64,000 bases of DNA from Anaerolineae bacterium (GTDB taxonomy: Bacteria > Chloroflexota > Anaerolineae > Aggregatilineales > Phototrophicaceae). The position numbers and the translations under genes are program-made. Below the pieces are notes generated by a model. It did not search any database and was not told where the DNA came from. It saw only the letters and a list, made by a program, of their open reading frames with translations. Where the stretch lies: NCBI GenBank assembly GCA_022822305.1, contig JAJEBY010000016.1, positions 558,001 through 622,000 on the forward strand, read 5' to 3'. This document shows positions 35,546 through 44,809 of this stretch, one piece after another; positions within the stretch are counted from its first letter, which is position 1; each line of letters opens with the position of its first letter.

Positions 35546-35590
35546 TGACGGCGCCCGGCAAGATACCATACGAAATATGTGACAATACCA

Positions 35591-35596
35591 TATAAT
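35591..35596 (+). promoter_or_regulatory. Possible -10 element for purH
   Basis: A perfect TATAAT about 43 bases upstream of the purH start. No good -35 is found at 16-18 bases, so the call rests on the -10 alone. Confidence 0.35.
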
Positions 35597-35638
35597 TTGA
35601 AGCCGGTCCTGCGATATTTGAAGCGGAAGGAAGGCCCT

Positions 35639-37177
35639 ATGCCGCGCGCGCTTTTGAGTGTGTCAGACAAGTCAGGCATCGTAGCGTTTGCACAGTCCCT
35701 GGTAGCGTTAGGATGGGACCTGGTCGCGAGCGGCGGGACGCAGCGTACCCTGCAAGAGGCCGGCTTGCCCGTCACCCTCGTCGAGCAGCTCACGGGCCAG
35801 ACGGAAATGCTGGGCGGGCGAGTCAAGACCTTGCACCCGGCCATCCACAGCGGCATTCTCGCGCGGGACGCAGAAGGCGACCTGGACGAATTGGCGCGCT
35901 TCGGCTATGCGCCTATCAGCATGGTGATCTGCAATCTGTATCCCTTCGTCGACACGATTCGAGGGCAGAATATCTCGCGCGCCGATGCAATTGAGCAGAT
36001 CGATATCGGCGGCGTGACACTCTTGCGCGGCGCAGCCAAGAATTATGAGCGCGTCACGGTTGTCTGTGATCCGGACGATTACTCGCGAATTGTTGAGCAA
36101 TTGGAGCAGTCGGGACGTACGGAACTTGAATTGCGCGAAGCATTGGCTGTCAAGGCATTTGCCCATACCCGCGACTATGATTCGGCGATACATGCCTATC
36201 TAAGTGATTCTGAGATTCCGCATCAAGCGGCTGCTGACGTGCCGCAGGCGTTGTCACTCAACCTTCTGCGCAGCAACGCGCTTCGATATGGCGAAAACCC
36301 GCATCAAATCGCCGCCCATTATTCGTCCGACATTGATGTGCTGCCTCTCGGCGCAGAGCAGCTGGGCGGCAAGCAGCTCTCGTACAACAATATTCTCGAC
36401 GCGGATGCGGCCTGGCGCGCCGTCTGCAGTTTCTCCGAAGCAACGGTGGTGATCGTCAAACACCTCAACCCAACCGGCATTGCGTCCGCCGCAACCGTTA
36501 CGGAAGCCTACCAACTGGCCTTGGCGTCCGATCCGCTATCCGCGTTTGGCGGCATCATCGCCGTGAATCAGCGCATCGACAGCGACTTTGTGGAAGCGCT
36601 GGGCGCTCTCTTCGTGGAAGTCATCATCGCGCCTGACTTTGCTCAGGGGGCGCTCGACGCCTTGAGCAGTCGGCGCAAGAATTGTCGCGTCTTGCGGGTA
36701 TCGCAGCCATACGACGGTCGCGCCTTGGAATACCGGTCGATCCTGGGCGGCGCGCTATTGCAAAGTATGGACCTTGGTGATCCGTCATCAGCGGTGCTGC
36801 GCACGGTCTCGAAGCGCGTACCGAACGCGTCGGAGCTGGAGGCCATGCGTTTCGCCTGGAAGGCCGCGCAGCACGTGCGCTCCAATGCGATAGTGCTCGC
36901 GCGAGACACCCGCACCGTTGGCATCGGAGGCGGCTTGCCCAGCCGCGTGGACGCGGTGGAGCTGGCCATCAAGAAAGCCGGCGAGGAAGCGACCGGCGCC
37001 GTCCTGGCTTCGGATGCGTATTTCCCCTTCCCGGACAGTATTGAGGTGGCCGCGCGCGCCGGCGTCACCAGCATCATACAGCCGGGCGGATCGATCCGGG
37101 ACGCGCAAGTGATAGAGGCGGCGGACTATTACGACATGGCCATGATCTTCACCGGCGTGCGCCATTTCCGGCATTAG
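35639..37177 (+). CDS. purH: Bifunctional AICAR formyltransferase / IMP cyclohydrolase
   Basis: 512 residues from the ATG at 35639, with a GGAAGGAAGG ribosome site 4 bases upstream; an in-frame start 60 bases earlier would fall on the -10 element. The N-terminal cyclohydrolase (MGS-like) domain begins A-L-L-S-V-S-D-K-S-G and includes L-G-G-R-V-K-T-L-H-P. The formyltransferase domain has the catalytic V-K-H-L-N-P-T-G and ends with the conserved I-Q-P-G-G-S-I-R-D and F-T-G-V-R-H-F-R-H. These are the last two steps of purine synthesis to IMP. The gene converges on secF with 6 bases between the stops. Confidence 0.97.
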   Translation: MPRALLSVSDKSGIVAFAQSLVALGWDLVASGGTQRTLQEAGLPVTLVEQLTGQTEMLGGRVKTLHPAIHSGILARDAEGDLDELARFGYAPISMVICNLYPFVDTIRGQNISRADAIEQIDIGGVTLLRGAAKNYERVTVVCDPDDYSRIVEQLEQSGRTELELREALAVKAFAHTRDYDSAIHAYLSDSEIPHQAAADVPQALSLNLLRSNALRYGENPHQIAAHYSSDIDVLPLGAEQLGGKQLSYNNILDADAAWRAVCSFSEATVVIVKHLNPTGIASAATVTEAYQLALASDPLSAFGGIIAVNQRIDSDFVEALGALFVEVIIAPDFAQGALDALSSRRKNCRVLRVSQPYDGRALEYRSILGGALLQSMDLGDPSSAVLRTVSKRVPNASELEAMRFAWKAAQHVRSNAIVLARDTRTVGIGGGLPSRVDAVELAIKKAGEEATGAVLASDAYFPFPDSIEVAARAGVTSIIQPGGSIRDAQVIEAADYYDMAMIFTGVRHFRH

Positions 37178-37183
37178 TTCGAT

Positions 37184-38152
37184 TTAGAGCTCTTCAGCCC
37201 CATCGGCTTCGGTTTCTGTGTTCTTGGGCTTCTTGGCCAGGAAGGGCAGTTCGCCTTTCTCCCAGGCGACCAGCAGCGGAACTGCCGTGAAGATCGACGA
37301 ATAGGTTCCGGAGAGCAAACCGATAAACAGAATCGCAATGAACTGCTTGACTGTCTCGCCGCCGAAAAGCAAGATGGCGATCATGATGAAGAAGGCGTTC
37401 AATTGTGTGGCTAGCGAACGATGGATGGTCTCCCAGATGCTGCGATTGACGATAGTTTCGTAGGGCTCGCCCAGGTGTTTGGGTATGTTCTCGCGAATGC
37501 GGTCGAAAACGACGATCGAATCTTGAACGGAGAATCCAACAACCGTCAAGACGGCCGTCAGGAACAAGGCGTCAATCTCCCAGCCCAGCAGCAGCCCAAA
37601 GAGCGACATAACACCCATCACGACCAGGATATCGTGAATCATCGCCGCGATGGCGCAGACGCCATAGCGAATGGCATTCGGCACCTGACGAAAGGCGATC
37701 ACGATGAAGCCGGTGATCACCAGCGCGCCGACGGCGACTGCGGCCAGGGCTGATCGCGTGACTTCCTGACCAATGGTGGCGGAGACCGTCTCCACGCGGA
37801 AACTGTCGCGGTCGATCGCCGACAGCGTCCCTAGCCGCTCCAGAATCTCGTTGGTGATACTGACATCGTGGAATCCGGCGCGAACTGACCAGCGATTGTC
37901 ATCCGAGCCGCCAATCCTTTGTATGATGACATTTTCGTCGCCGAAACTGTTGAACACCGCGCGGATGGCGTCTTCGGAAGCGCCATCGTCCTCGAACTTC
38001 AGCTCATAGATGCTGCCGCCCAGAAAGTCGATACTGAGGCGAAATGGCGCGCCGGTCGAGACGGTGGACAAGAGCATAATGATCAAGCCGGGCACGATCA
38101 CGATTGCTGACAACAGAAAAAACCAGCGGCGTCTCTCAACGATATTGAACAT
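37184..38152 (-). CDS. secF: Protein translocase subunit SecF
   Basis: 322 residues with six predicted membrane helices. The first periplasmic loop follows S-I-D-F-L-G-G-S-I-Y-E, which corresponds to the D-F-x-G-G motif, and a later helix has S-V-Q-D-S-I-V-V-F-D-R-I-R-E-N. SecDF uses the proton gradient to complete protein export. It lies 11 bases after secD. Confidence 0.95.
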   Translation of the reverse strand: MFNIVERRRWFFLLSAIVIVPGLIIMLLSTVSTGAPFRLSIDFLGGSIYELKFEDDGASEDAIRAVFNSFGDENVIIQRIGGSDDNRWSVRAGFHDVSITNEILERLGTLSAIDRDSFRVETVSATIGQEVTRSALAAVAVGALVITGFIVIAFRQVPNAIRYGVCAIAAMIHDILVVMGVMSLFGLLLGWEIDALFLTAVLTVVGFSVQDSIVVFDRIRENIPKHLGEPYETIVNRSIWETIHRSLATQLNAFFIMIAILLFGGETVKQFIAILFIGLLSGTYSSIFTAVPLLVAWEKGELPFLAKKPKNTETEADGAEEL

Positions 38153-38163
38153 GATCGATCTCC

Positions 38164-39660
38164 CTATGCGCCCAGCAAGGCGCGCCGGTTGGCGACGACG
38201 CCGCGGAACAGATGCACCAGGATATACAAAAAGGTTCGGGTGACGATGACGGCCGTGAACAAGTTAAGGACCAAGCCGATGGCCAGAGTTACGGCGAATC
38301 CGGCGACGATGCTGGCGCCTGGCGTCTGGCCGAACATGAATAGAATGCCGCAAATGATAATGGTCGACAGGTTTGAATCGCGGATTGAGGTCCAGGCGCG
38401 ATCAAACCCGGCTTTCAGCGCCTGTTCCAAGGGTAGTCCCGCGCGCAGCTCTTCCTTGATTCGCTCGAAAATCAGAATGTTGCCATCCACCGCCGTGCCG
38501 ATCGATATCAGGAAGCCGGTTATGGCCGGCAGGGTCAAGGTGACGGGAAGCAGTTTGAAGACCGCGATATTCAGAAAGATGAATACAATCAGCGCCAAAT
38601 CGGCGGCGAAACCTGGCAGGCGATAGTAGATCAACATGAATGCCAATACCACTATGACCCCGATGACACCGGCCTGCACGCTCAGCCTCACCGACTCTTG
38701 CCCGAGCGTCGCGCCGACCTCCTGTGTGCTTTCGATTCGCAGAGGGATGGGCAAGGCGCCGGAGCGCAATTGCAGCGCAAGCGTGTTGGCCTCCTCCTCG
38801 GTGAACTGCCCGCTGATGACGCCTCCGGTCGATAGCTGCGCTTGAATCGTGGGCGCGGAAAGCACCTCGCCATCGAGGACGATGGCCATTGGCTCGCCGA
38901 CGCGTTCCAATGTAAAACTGCCAAAGATGTTCTGATAATCTTCCTTGATTTCGAAATTGATCATCCACTGGGGATTGCCAGTGCCTTGCGCCGGCGCCAA
39001 TACGGCGCTCGCCGCCTGCAATCCGGCGCCGGACATCACCGTGCGGAAGGGCAATCCACTAACCGGATGCGCGAGACGCCCGGCCAAGGGATCGTCATCG
39101 CCCGCTTCGATATCGACATTTCCGCGCAGCGCGACCTGCTCGCTGGTGACGATTTCTTGACCGATGAGATTTGTCAATTGATTGCTCAATCCGCCGAAGT
39201 CGACGAACTCCAGAAGCGCGGTCTGCTGAATGGTGGCGATGGCTTGTTCAGGATCGCGGACGCCGGGCAGTTCAACGAGAATGCGGTCGCGCCCTTGCAC
39301 TTGCACCGTCGCTTCGGTCAAGCCCAGCGCATTGACGCGGCGGGAAACATTGTTTGCCGTCTCCGAGAGCTCTTCCGGCGAGAAATTCTGCGCCGGGATA
39401 TCCGCCTGCAGCAGTACGCGCAAACCGCCGACCAGATCCAGGCCGAGGCTTTGCGTGATATTGAGCACGAAATCATTTTGGGCATCGCCGTTGAAGTCGA
39501 TCTCGAGGTTCTCTGTACACTTGACCGCGGCCGGTTCGGCGCCGCTCGCGCAGGCCGCCACATCGACGCCCTTGAATTCGGGCGGAGTGGCCACCCAGAC
39601 GCAGAATACACTCAGCGCAATCACCAGGATCAGCCATCGGAAATGACTGCTCATATACAA
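38164..39660 (-). CDS. secD: Protein translocase subunit SecD
   Basis: 498 residues. The D-L-V-G-G-L-R-V-L-L motif follows helix 1, the large periplasmic P1 region lies at about 80-300, and the C-terminal helix block has G-F-L-I-S-I-G-T-A-V-D-G-N-I-L-I-F-E-R-I. The start at 39660 has an AAGGAAA ribosome site; a second ATG two codons later is possible. It works with SecF and YajC. Gene order yajC-secD-secF is conserved. Confidence 0.96.
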   Translation of the reverse strand: MYMSSHFRWLILVIALSVFCVWVATPPEFKGVDVAACASGAEPAAVKCTENLEIDFNGDAQNDFVLNITQSLGLDLVGGLRVLLQADIPAQNFSPEELSETANNVSRRVNALGLTEATVQVQGRDRILVELPGVRDPEQAIATIQQTALLEFVDFGGLSNQLTNLIGQEIVTSEQVALRGNVDIEAGDDDPLAGRLAHPVSGLPFRTVMSGAGLQAASAVLAPAQGTGNPQWMINFEIKEDYQNIFGSFTLERVGEPMAIVLDGEVLSAPTIQAQLSTGGVISGQFTEEEANTLALQLRSGALPIPLRIESTQEVGATLGQESVRLSVQAGVIGVIVVLAFMLIYYRLPGFAADLALIVFIFLNIAVFKLLPVTLTLPAITGFLISIGTAVDGNILIFERIKEELRAGLPLEQALKAGFDRAWTSIRDSNLSTIIICGILFMFGQTPGASIVAGFAVTLAIGLVLNLFTAVIVTRTFLYILVHLFRGVVANRRALLGA

Positions 39661-39683
39661 TTTCCTTTCGGCCCTATGGCATT

Positions 39684-40019
39684 TTATTCGGTCGTCGCTT
39701 GTTGGGCGCGTTCGTTGTCGATGCCGATATTCGCTTGCTGCGCAATTTCTGCCGCATCGTATTGCTGTTGCAGCGCCGCCGTTAGCAGCTTGATGGTCAC
39801 GCCATCCGCGATCTCGATGTACGAAATGCCTTTATCGGCGTCAATGTCGATTATCCGGCCGACGATGCCGCCGTAAGTCACTATCTCATCACCTCTATGC
39901 AGGGCGCGCACTACCTTTTGCTTGTGCTTGTATGCGCGCTGTTTGGGAAAAACGAACATGGTCCAATAGGCGCCCAGGACCAGGGCAAGTATGGCAAACA
40001 CCAGCACGAACTCTAACAT
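39684..40019 (-). CDS. yajC: Preprotein translocase accessory subunit YajC
   Basis: 111 residues with one N-terminal membrane helix (about 2-23), then P-K-Q-R-A-Y-K-H-K-Q and a G-D-E-I-V-T-Y-G-G-I-V-G-R-I segment, the YajC hallmark. It accompanies SecDF. A perfect TATAAT on the minus strand 33 bases upstream may be its -10 element. Confidence 0.94.
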   Translation of the reverse strand: MLEFVLVFAILALVLGAYWTMFVFPKQRAYKHKQKVVRALHRGDEIVTYGGIVGRIIDIDADKGISYIEIADGVTIKLLTAALQQQYDAAEIAQQANIGIDNERAQQATTE

Positions 40020-40051
40020 TGAGCGTGTCCTGTCGGCTTGAGAGCCGCGCC

Positions 40052-40057
40052 ATTATA
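40052..40057 (-). promoter_or_regulatory. Possible -10 element for yajC-secD-secF
   Basis: TATAAT on the minus strand, 33 bases before the yajC start. The -35 region at 16-18 bases has only a weak match. Confidence 0.35.
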
Positions 40058-40104
40058 ATGTCGCAATGTCCAGGAAACTAGAGCAATCACGGTCTCCAGG
40101 CTGC

Positions 40105-40133
40105 TTGACCAATTTTCAAATCAACTCTACAAT
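40105..40133 (+). promoter_or_regulatory. Sigma70-type promoter for the secreted-protein gene at 40174
   Basis: TTGACC (40105-40110), 17-base spacer, TACAAT (40128-40133). It lies about 40 bases before the start codon. Confidence 0.55.
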
Positions 40134-40173
40134 TACCAATTGACCAGGCAGTCGTATTCTTGGGGAAACAATC

Positions 40174-42006
40174 ATGTATCGATTATTGAAGAGAGTACGG
40201 GCGCATTTGCTTTTGCTCGGCGCGGCCTTGATTTTGCTTTCCCTGCCGGCAAATGCTGGCGAGATTATCCTCAGCAATAATTCCGGCGCTGATAGCGCCT
40301 GGTTTGGTATCGAAGATGAGCCGTCTCTGGTGATCAATGGATTTGATCTGGGTCCCTACGCGCTGGCGTACCCAACTGCCCTGGACGCCGTATCGATATC
40401 TGTCAATCGCGCGACGGGCGCGCCGATGGACCTTGTCATCTATCAAGATGCGAACGGAGGATCGCCGGTCGACGCCACCTTGGTCTATCGCCAGCAAGTG
40501 ACGATCAATCGCACCGGTTTCATTCGGATCATTCTGGATCAAGCCGCCATAATCAGCGAGCCGGTGATTTGGGTCGGTTTCTATATGCCGGTGGGCTTTC
40601 GGTTTAATGCGGACCAGTCCGGTTCGTCCGTCCTGACCTATTGGGCGTGGACGCCCGGCGGCAGTTTTGACATTAGCGATTTGTCCAGCGCGGTGACGCT
40701 TGGACCCGGCGACGGCACCGACCCAGTGAATATCAGCATGGGTGGCATCGCGCGCATCACCGCGGAGATACGCGATCCATTCTTTGAAGAAATGTCAAGC
40801 GAGGTGCTTGTCGGCAGGCAGTTCGTCGACGAGGACCAGACCGACACCGCCATTCTAGTGGAATACGAGAATTGCGGCGATCTGCTGTATGATCCCGAAG
40901 ACATCAACATCTCCGGCAAGTCAAGCTTCTCAATTGATTGTAGCGTCAAGCAGGAATTCGACGCCCCGACCAACGTTGCGCAGCCGTCAGGGGAGATTCT
41001 CGATGTCCAGCGCGCCGGTCACTTGTATAAGCTGGAACCGTCTATATCGCAAGATGAGTATGTTCATGGCGCGGTAAACACCTTCCCGGTGCCGGTGACG
41101 CATTGCATGCGCATCCAGCCTATCGATCTGGAGCGGGCGATTGTCGCCGAAGCCCGAGATATTCCTGAACGCTGGTTTGTGCTGCCGTCGGTACGCTTTG
41201 GGGATATCGTGTGCGCGGAGATTACCCACGGCAGTTATTTGGCGTATTTCTTGCCGCGCACCGACAGCTCGCCACAAAACGTCAACTTGGTCTTGGGCTG
41301 GGCGCGAACTAACCCGCATCCAATGCAATGCGGGCGGCTCACCTATTTTAGTATTCCGCTGGTCAACACCGGCCAGAACTGGTTTGACACGCCGACGTCT
41401 GACGTAAAAATTATCATCGAAGACATCCATGTGCAATCAGGCCAGGTCCAGGGCGCGCTAGAGCACAAGGTCCCGACTTCTCAGCTTGGACCTGGGATGC
41501 GCAATCTTCTGGAAATAGGGCCGTTGATCATTGACCAACATGTGCACGAATTGCACCGGCTTCAAGTGCGGATCGACTTCGATGAGCGTGTAGAAGAAAC
41601 CAATGAATTCGACAATATGTGGTTCACCGAATATGTGCTGGCCAACGCGGGCGGCAGCAATCGCTGTTATGACCGGGCATGGCATACGGCCACTCCCTTG
41701 CCCAATACCTCCCTCGATTATTGTTTTGTGGGTCAGCCTGAACGACGTGGCGAAGACAAAATCCAGATTCCCATATCACCCGCTTGCAATGTAGACTTCG
41801 AATCTGGCCACGTCGAAATGCCCTCGGAAGGGCGTGAACCACAGAGACTGTTCAAGATTAGAGAGTGCGATTTGGGCATCCGAATCCACGTTGAGGGTCA
41901 AGACGTTTTGGTGCGCTATCGAAACTTTAGTGACCAATGTGGCGGTGGATTTGACCATTCCATTGATGAAGAACGCGACGTCTTGATCATTGACCACGAC
42001 TATTAG
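40174..42006 (+). CDS. Secreted protein of unknown function
   Basis: 610 residues with a clear signal peptide (about 1-28, ending A-N-A-G). The mature part is beta-rich, with an N-terminal segment starting E-I-I-L-S-N-N-S that may be a sandwich domain and a central region resembling CARDB-like repeats (V-N-T-G-Q-N-W-F-D and later R-I-D-F-D-E-R-V-E-E-T-N-E-F-D-N-M-W). It has about a dozen Cys residues, many in the C-terminal half, so disulphides are likely. I do not recognise the family. A GGGGA ribosome site precedes the ATG. It opens a plus-strand group with the NERD-like and glycosyltransferase genes. Confidence 0.75.
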   Translation: MYRLLKRVRAHLLLLGAALILLSLPANAGEIILSNNSGADSAWFGIEDEPSLVINGFDLGPYALAYPTALDAVSISVNRATGAPMDLVIYQDANGGSPVDATLVYRQQVTINRTGFIRIILDQAAIISEPVIWVGFYMPVGFRFNADQSGSSVLTYWAWTPGGSFDISDLSSAVTLGPGDGTDPVNISMGGIARITAEIRDPFFEEMSSEVLVGRQFVDEDQTDTAILVEYENCGDLLYDPEDINISGKSSFSIDCSVKQEFDAPTNVAQPSGEILDVQRAGHLYKLEPSISQDEYVHGAVNTFPVPVTHCMRIQPIDLERAIVAEARDIPERWFVLPSVRFGDIVCAEITHGSYLAYFLPRTDSSPQNVNLVLGWARTNPHPMQCGRLTYFSIPLVNTGQNWFDTPTSDVKIIIEDIHVQSGQVQGALEHKVPTSQLGPGMRNLLEIGPLIIDQHVHELHRLQVRIDFDERVEETNEFDNMWFTEYVLANAGGSNRCYDRAWHTATPLPNTSLDYCFVGQPERRGEDKIQIPISPACNVDFESGHVEMPSEGREPQRLFKIRECDLGIRIHVEGQDVLVRYRNFSDQCGGGFDHSIDEERDVLIIDHDY

Positions 42007-42062
42007 CGCCTGATTGATTGGGCGGAAGCGCTCGTCCGCAACTAAAAATCTGAGGACATCTT

Positions 42063-42824
42063 ATGCGGGTAGTGACCAATAAGAAGCTCGCGCGCCGCAA
42101 TCGCAAGCTCACGAATTATCTGTTTTTCGGAACATTCGGGGCGCTGATACTGGGATTCGTGGTGATCAATGCCTCCCTGTTCACCAGCGACGTGCCCGAT
42201 GGCTTGACCATATTCGTGCAGTCTGCGATTCTGCCGATTGCTTTCATCTTGACTATCGTGTCGGTCAGAATGACTAACTTGTGGGCTCGGTCTCCCCGCC
42301 CGGAGAAAGCGATCGAAGACGGGCTGAAGGGATTGAGCAACAAGAGCATCTTGTATAACTATTATCATTTTCCGGCGCGGCACGTGTTGATTTGCCCGCA
42401 AGGCGTGTTTGCGATAGTCACTCGCTGGCATGATCAGGAATTTACGATTCGCGATGGCAAGTTCCGCAGTCATCGCAACATGTTGAGCAAGTTTTTCTCG
42501 ATGATTCGACTGGATGGCGTGGGCAAGCCCCTTCGAGATGCCGAGTTTGCCAGGCAGGAAGTGCAACGGTCGCTCGACGACATCGCTGGCGAGGTGGAAG
42601 TGCAGCCGCTGGTTGTGTTTGTCGATCCATCGGCCAAGCTGAATTTCGAAGACGAATTGGAATTGCCGGTACTTTACGCGGATCCCAAGAAAAAACCCAA
42701 TATGAAAGACTATCTACGAGACATCAAGCGCCAGATTGCGGATGACGACGGTTCCGCCAAAAACGTCAGCTTGATGCCGCTCACCGACGACCAGATAGCA
42801 GCCTTTGAAGAAGCGACCATTTGA
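42063..42824 (+). CDS. Membrane protein with nuclease-related (NERD-like) domain
   Basis: 253 residues. Two hydrophobic helices occupy about 18-40 and 50-68. The C-terminal part has Y-N-Y-Y-H-F-P-A-R-H-V-L-I-C-P-Q-G-V-F-A, resembling the strand pattern of NERD domains (G-x-x-V-L-x-x-x-G-V-F-V). NERD is related to restriction-type nucleases, but the acidic and lysine active-site residues are not obvious here. It has a GAGGA ribosome site and lies 6 bases before the glycosyltransferase gene. The assignment is tentative. Confidence 0.6.
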   Translation: MRVVTNKKLARRNRKLTNYLFFGTFGALILGFVVINASLFTSDVPDGLTIFVQSAILPIAFILTIVSVRMTNLWARSPRPEKAIEDGLKGLSNKSILYNYYHFPARHVLICPQGVFAIVTRWHDQEFTIRDGKFRSHRNMLSKFFSMIRLDGVGKPLRDAEFARQEVQRSLDDIAGEVEVQPLVVFVDPSAKLNFEDELELPVLYADPKKKPNMKDYLRDIKRQIADDDGSAKNVSLMPLTDDQIAAFEEATI

Positions 42825-42830
42825 CGCAGC

Positions 42831-44714
42831 ATGATGCGTCGAATCGCCATCATTTTCCTCATTCCGATCATCTGGGTCGGGTTCGCTCTGCGCTTGCATC
42901 AGCTAGGAGAGGTGCCGCTAAGGGGTGACGAGGCCTTCAGCGCGCAATACTGGTCAGACCTTCCGCTAGCCGTTTCGCTAACTGAGATCGCTCCGCTAGA
43001 CCCTCATCCGCCGCTGGTGTACGCGCTCTTTCGATTCTGGGGACTGGCGCTGGGCAGCATTGATTCTCCGGTTGCGCTCCGGTTGCTTGGCGTGCTGGGC
43101 AATATCCTGGGCATTCCCGCCATGGTTGTGCTGGGCAGGCGCTTGTCAGCGAGCAGCGCTGTCGGCGTCGTCGCCGGGCTGCTATGGGCTGCGCACGCCT
43201 ACCAGATTTTGCACAGCCAGGATTACCGCAACTATGCTGTGTGGGCGGGGATAAGCGTCACCGCGCTGGCTATAGGTATTCGGCAGATAGCGCGACCGCA
43301 GCGGGTCCGATGGGCCGTTTACGGAGTCGTGGCGACCGTCAGCGCTTTCCTCTTCTACTTCGAGCTGTTCTTGATCGCTGCGACCGCGGTAATCGCCATG
43401 CTTTGGAAGCGCCGGGACCGCCCCTTTCTTGCGCGCTTCCTGGGATTGCAAGCAGTCATCATCGCGGCGGTATTGCTGACATTTCTGATTCTGCAATCCG
43501 CGCGAGTTGTATCGGGCGCGTATCCGGGCAACGTCCAGCCCTTCTCCGCGCTCGATTACTTCACGCGACTGGTTCCCACCTTGGCGATCGGCGACACCTT
43601 GCCACCGGATCTCCATTGGCTTTGGCTATTCATCTGCGGCGCATTGATCGCGCTGTCATGGGTTGTGGCTCGGCGATCAGGGCGGCAGATTCAGTTCATC
43701 GGCGCCATATTGCTGATTCCGCTGTTTCTGATCGGAATGATTTCCCAACGACTGAATTTGTTTCATCCGCGTTATATTCTGGCAAGCGTTCCAGCAATAA
43801 TCCTGTTGATAACGCTAGGCAGCCACCACGCAGCGACGCACCTGAGTCGGGGCTCGATGAGGCGTTACCGGCTGGCGCTTGTCGTGTTGCTGCTGCCCTG
43901 GTTCGCGCTGCACGGGATGGCCCTTGACGGCCATTTCAATAACGCAGCGTTCAGGAAGTCTCCCGCCTGGGACGAGCTCGGCGCGTTCCTGAACGAGCGC
44001 GTCGGCGCGGATGACCTGGTGATTCAGTTGAGCGCGGATGCGGCCTTCGGCTACTACTATCGCGGCGCAGCGAAAGACATCGCGCTGCCTGAGCATCCGG
44101 GTCAATCGTCCGAGTCAATCATCGCCGTTCTGGAGCGGGCTCGTGATCAGTATTCCAACATCTATGTGGTGTCAAACGCCAATCCGGACTGGCCGAACGC
44201 CGGGGTGGTCGAGACCTGGATGCGGGCGCAGATGCAGCCGGTATTGCAGACTGACGTCTCGGGTTTGGCGATTCTCCAGTTCAAAAGCTGGCAGGTAGCC
44301 GGCGAAGAAGAGACGGCTAGAACTCAATTTGGCGACATCGTCGAGCTCGTGGACATACGATTCTTTGAGAAGCCTCTGCCTACCGGCGAGTTGCTGGTCT
44401 GGGTCTATTGGCGGCCGCTGTCGCATTCAGACCGAGCGCTGAAGTCCTATGTCCACGTCAATGGCGAAATCAATCCTGAGAGTGGCACGGCGCTCTGGTC
44501 GCAATACGATCAATACCCGCAAGGCGGTCGGCTGGATTCGACCGATTGGCCGCTGGCGGCGGTATTCCGCGATGTCTATTATCTGCCCACTGCTTCGCTC
44601 GCGGCAGGCGAGTATCAGCTGAATATCGGCTGGTACGATCCCGAACGGGGCGCCCGCTTGACCACGATAGAGAGTCAAGACAGCTACGCTGCGCGCGCCT
44701 TTTCTTTTCCATAG
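42831..44714 (+). CDS. GT39-like membrane glycosyltransferase
   Basis: 627 residues with about ten membrane helices in the first 390 residues and a soluble C-terminal part. Near the start are L-R-G-D-E-A-F-S-A-Q-Y-W and A-P-L-D-P-H-P-P-L-V-Y-A, matching the D-E and D-x-H-P-P motifs of lipid-linked sugar transferases of the PMT/ArnT type. These enzymes transfer sugars from polyprenyl phosphate to proteins or lipids outside the cell. The C-terminal 220 residues include a beta-rich domain. It starts with two ATG codons and lies 6 bases after the NERD-like gene. Confidence 0.78.
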   Translation: MMRRIAIIFLIPIIWVGFALRLHQLGEVPLRGDEAFSAQYWSDLPLAVSLTEIAPLDPHPPLVYALFRFWGLALGSIDSPVALRLLGVLGNILGIPAMVVLGRRLSASSAVGVVAGLLWAAHAYQILHSQDYRNYAVWAGISVTALAIGIRQIARPQRVRWAVYGVVATVSAFLFYFELFLIAATAVIAMLWKRRDRPFLARFLGLQAVIIAAVLLTFLILQSARVVSGAYPGNVQPFSALDYFTRLVPTLAIGDTLPPDLHWLWLFICGALIALSWVVARRSGRQIQFIGAILLIPLFLIGMISQRLNLFHPRYILASVPAIILLITLGSHHAATHLSRGSMRRYRLALVVLLLPWFALHGMALDGHFNNAAFRKSPAWDELGAFLNERVGADDLVIQLSADAAFGYYYRGAAKDIALPEHPGQSSESIIAVLERARDQYSNIYVVSNANPDWPNAGVVETWMRAQMQPVLQTDVSGLAILQFKSWQVAGEEETARTQFGDIVELVDIRFFEKPLPTGELLVWVYWRPLSHSDRALKSYVHVNGEINPESGTALWSQYDQYPQGGRLDSTDWPLAAVFRDVYYLPTASLAAGEYQLNIGWYDPERGARLTTIESQDSYAARAFSFP

Positions 44715-44809
44715 TCGGTTGAACGTAGATCAGTCGTAGATCGGCGGCATTGGAAGTCAATTCCGCCGAGATGTAGCATGAGAGCAGACTGATTGAATCC
44801 GACCAAGGG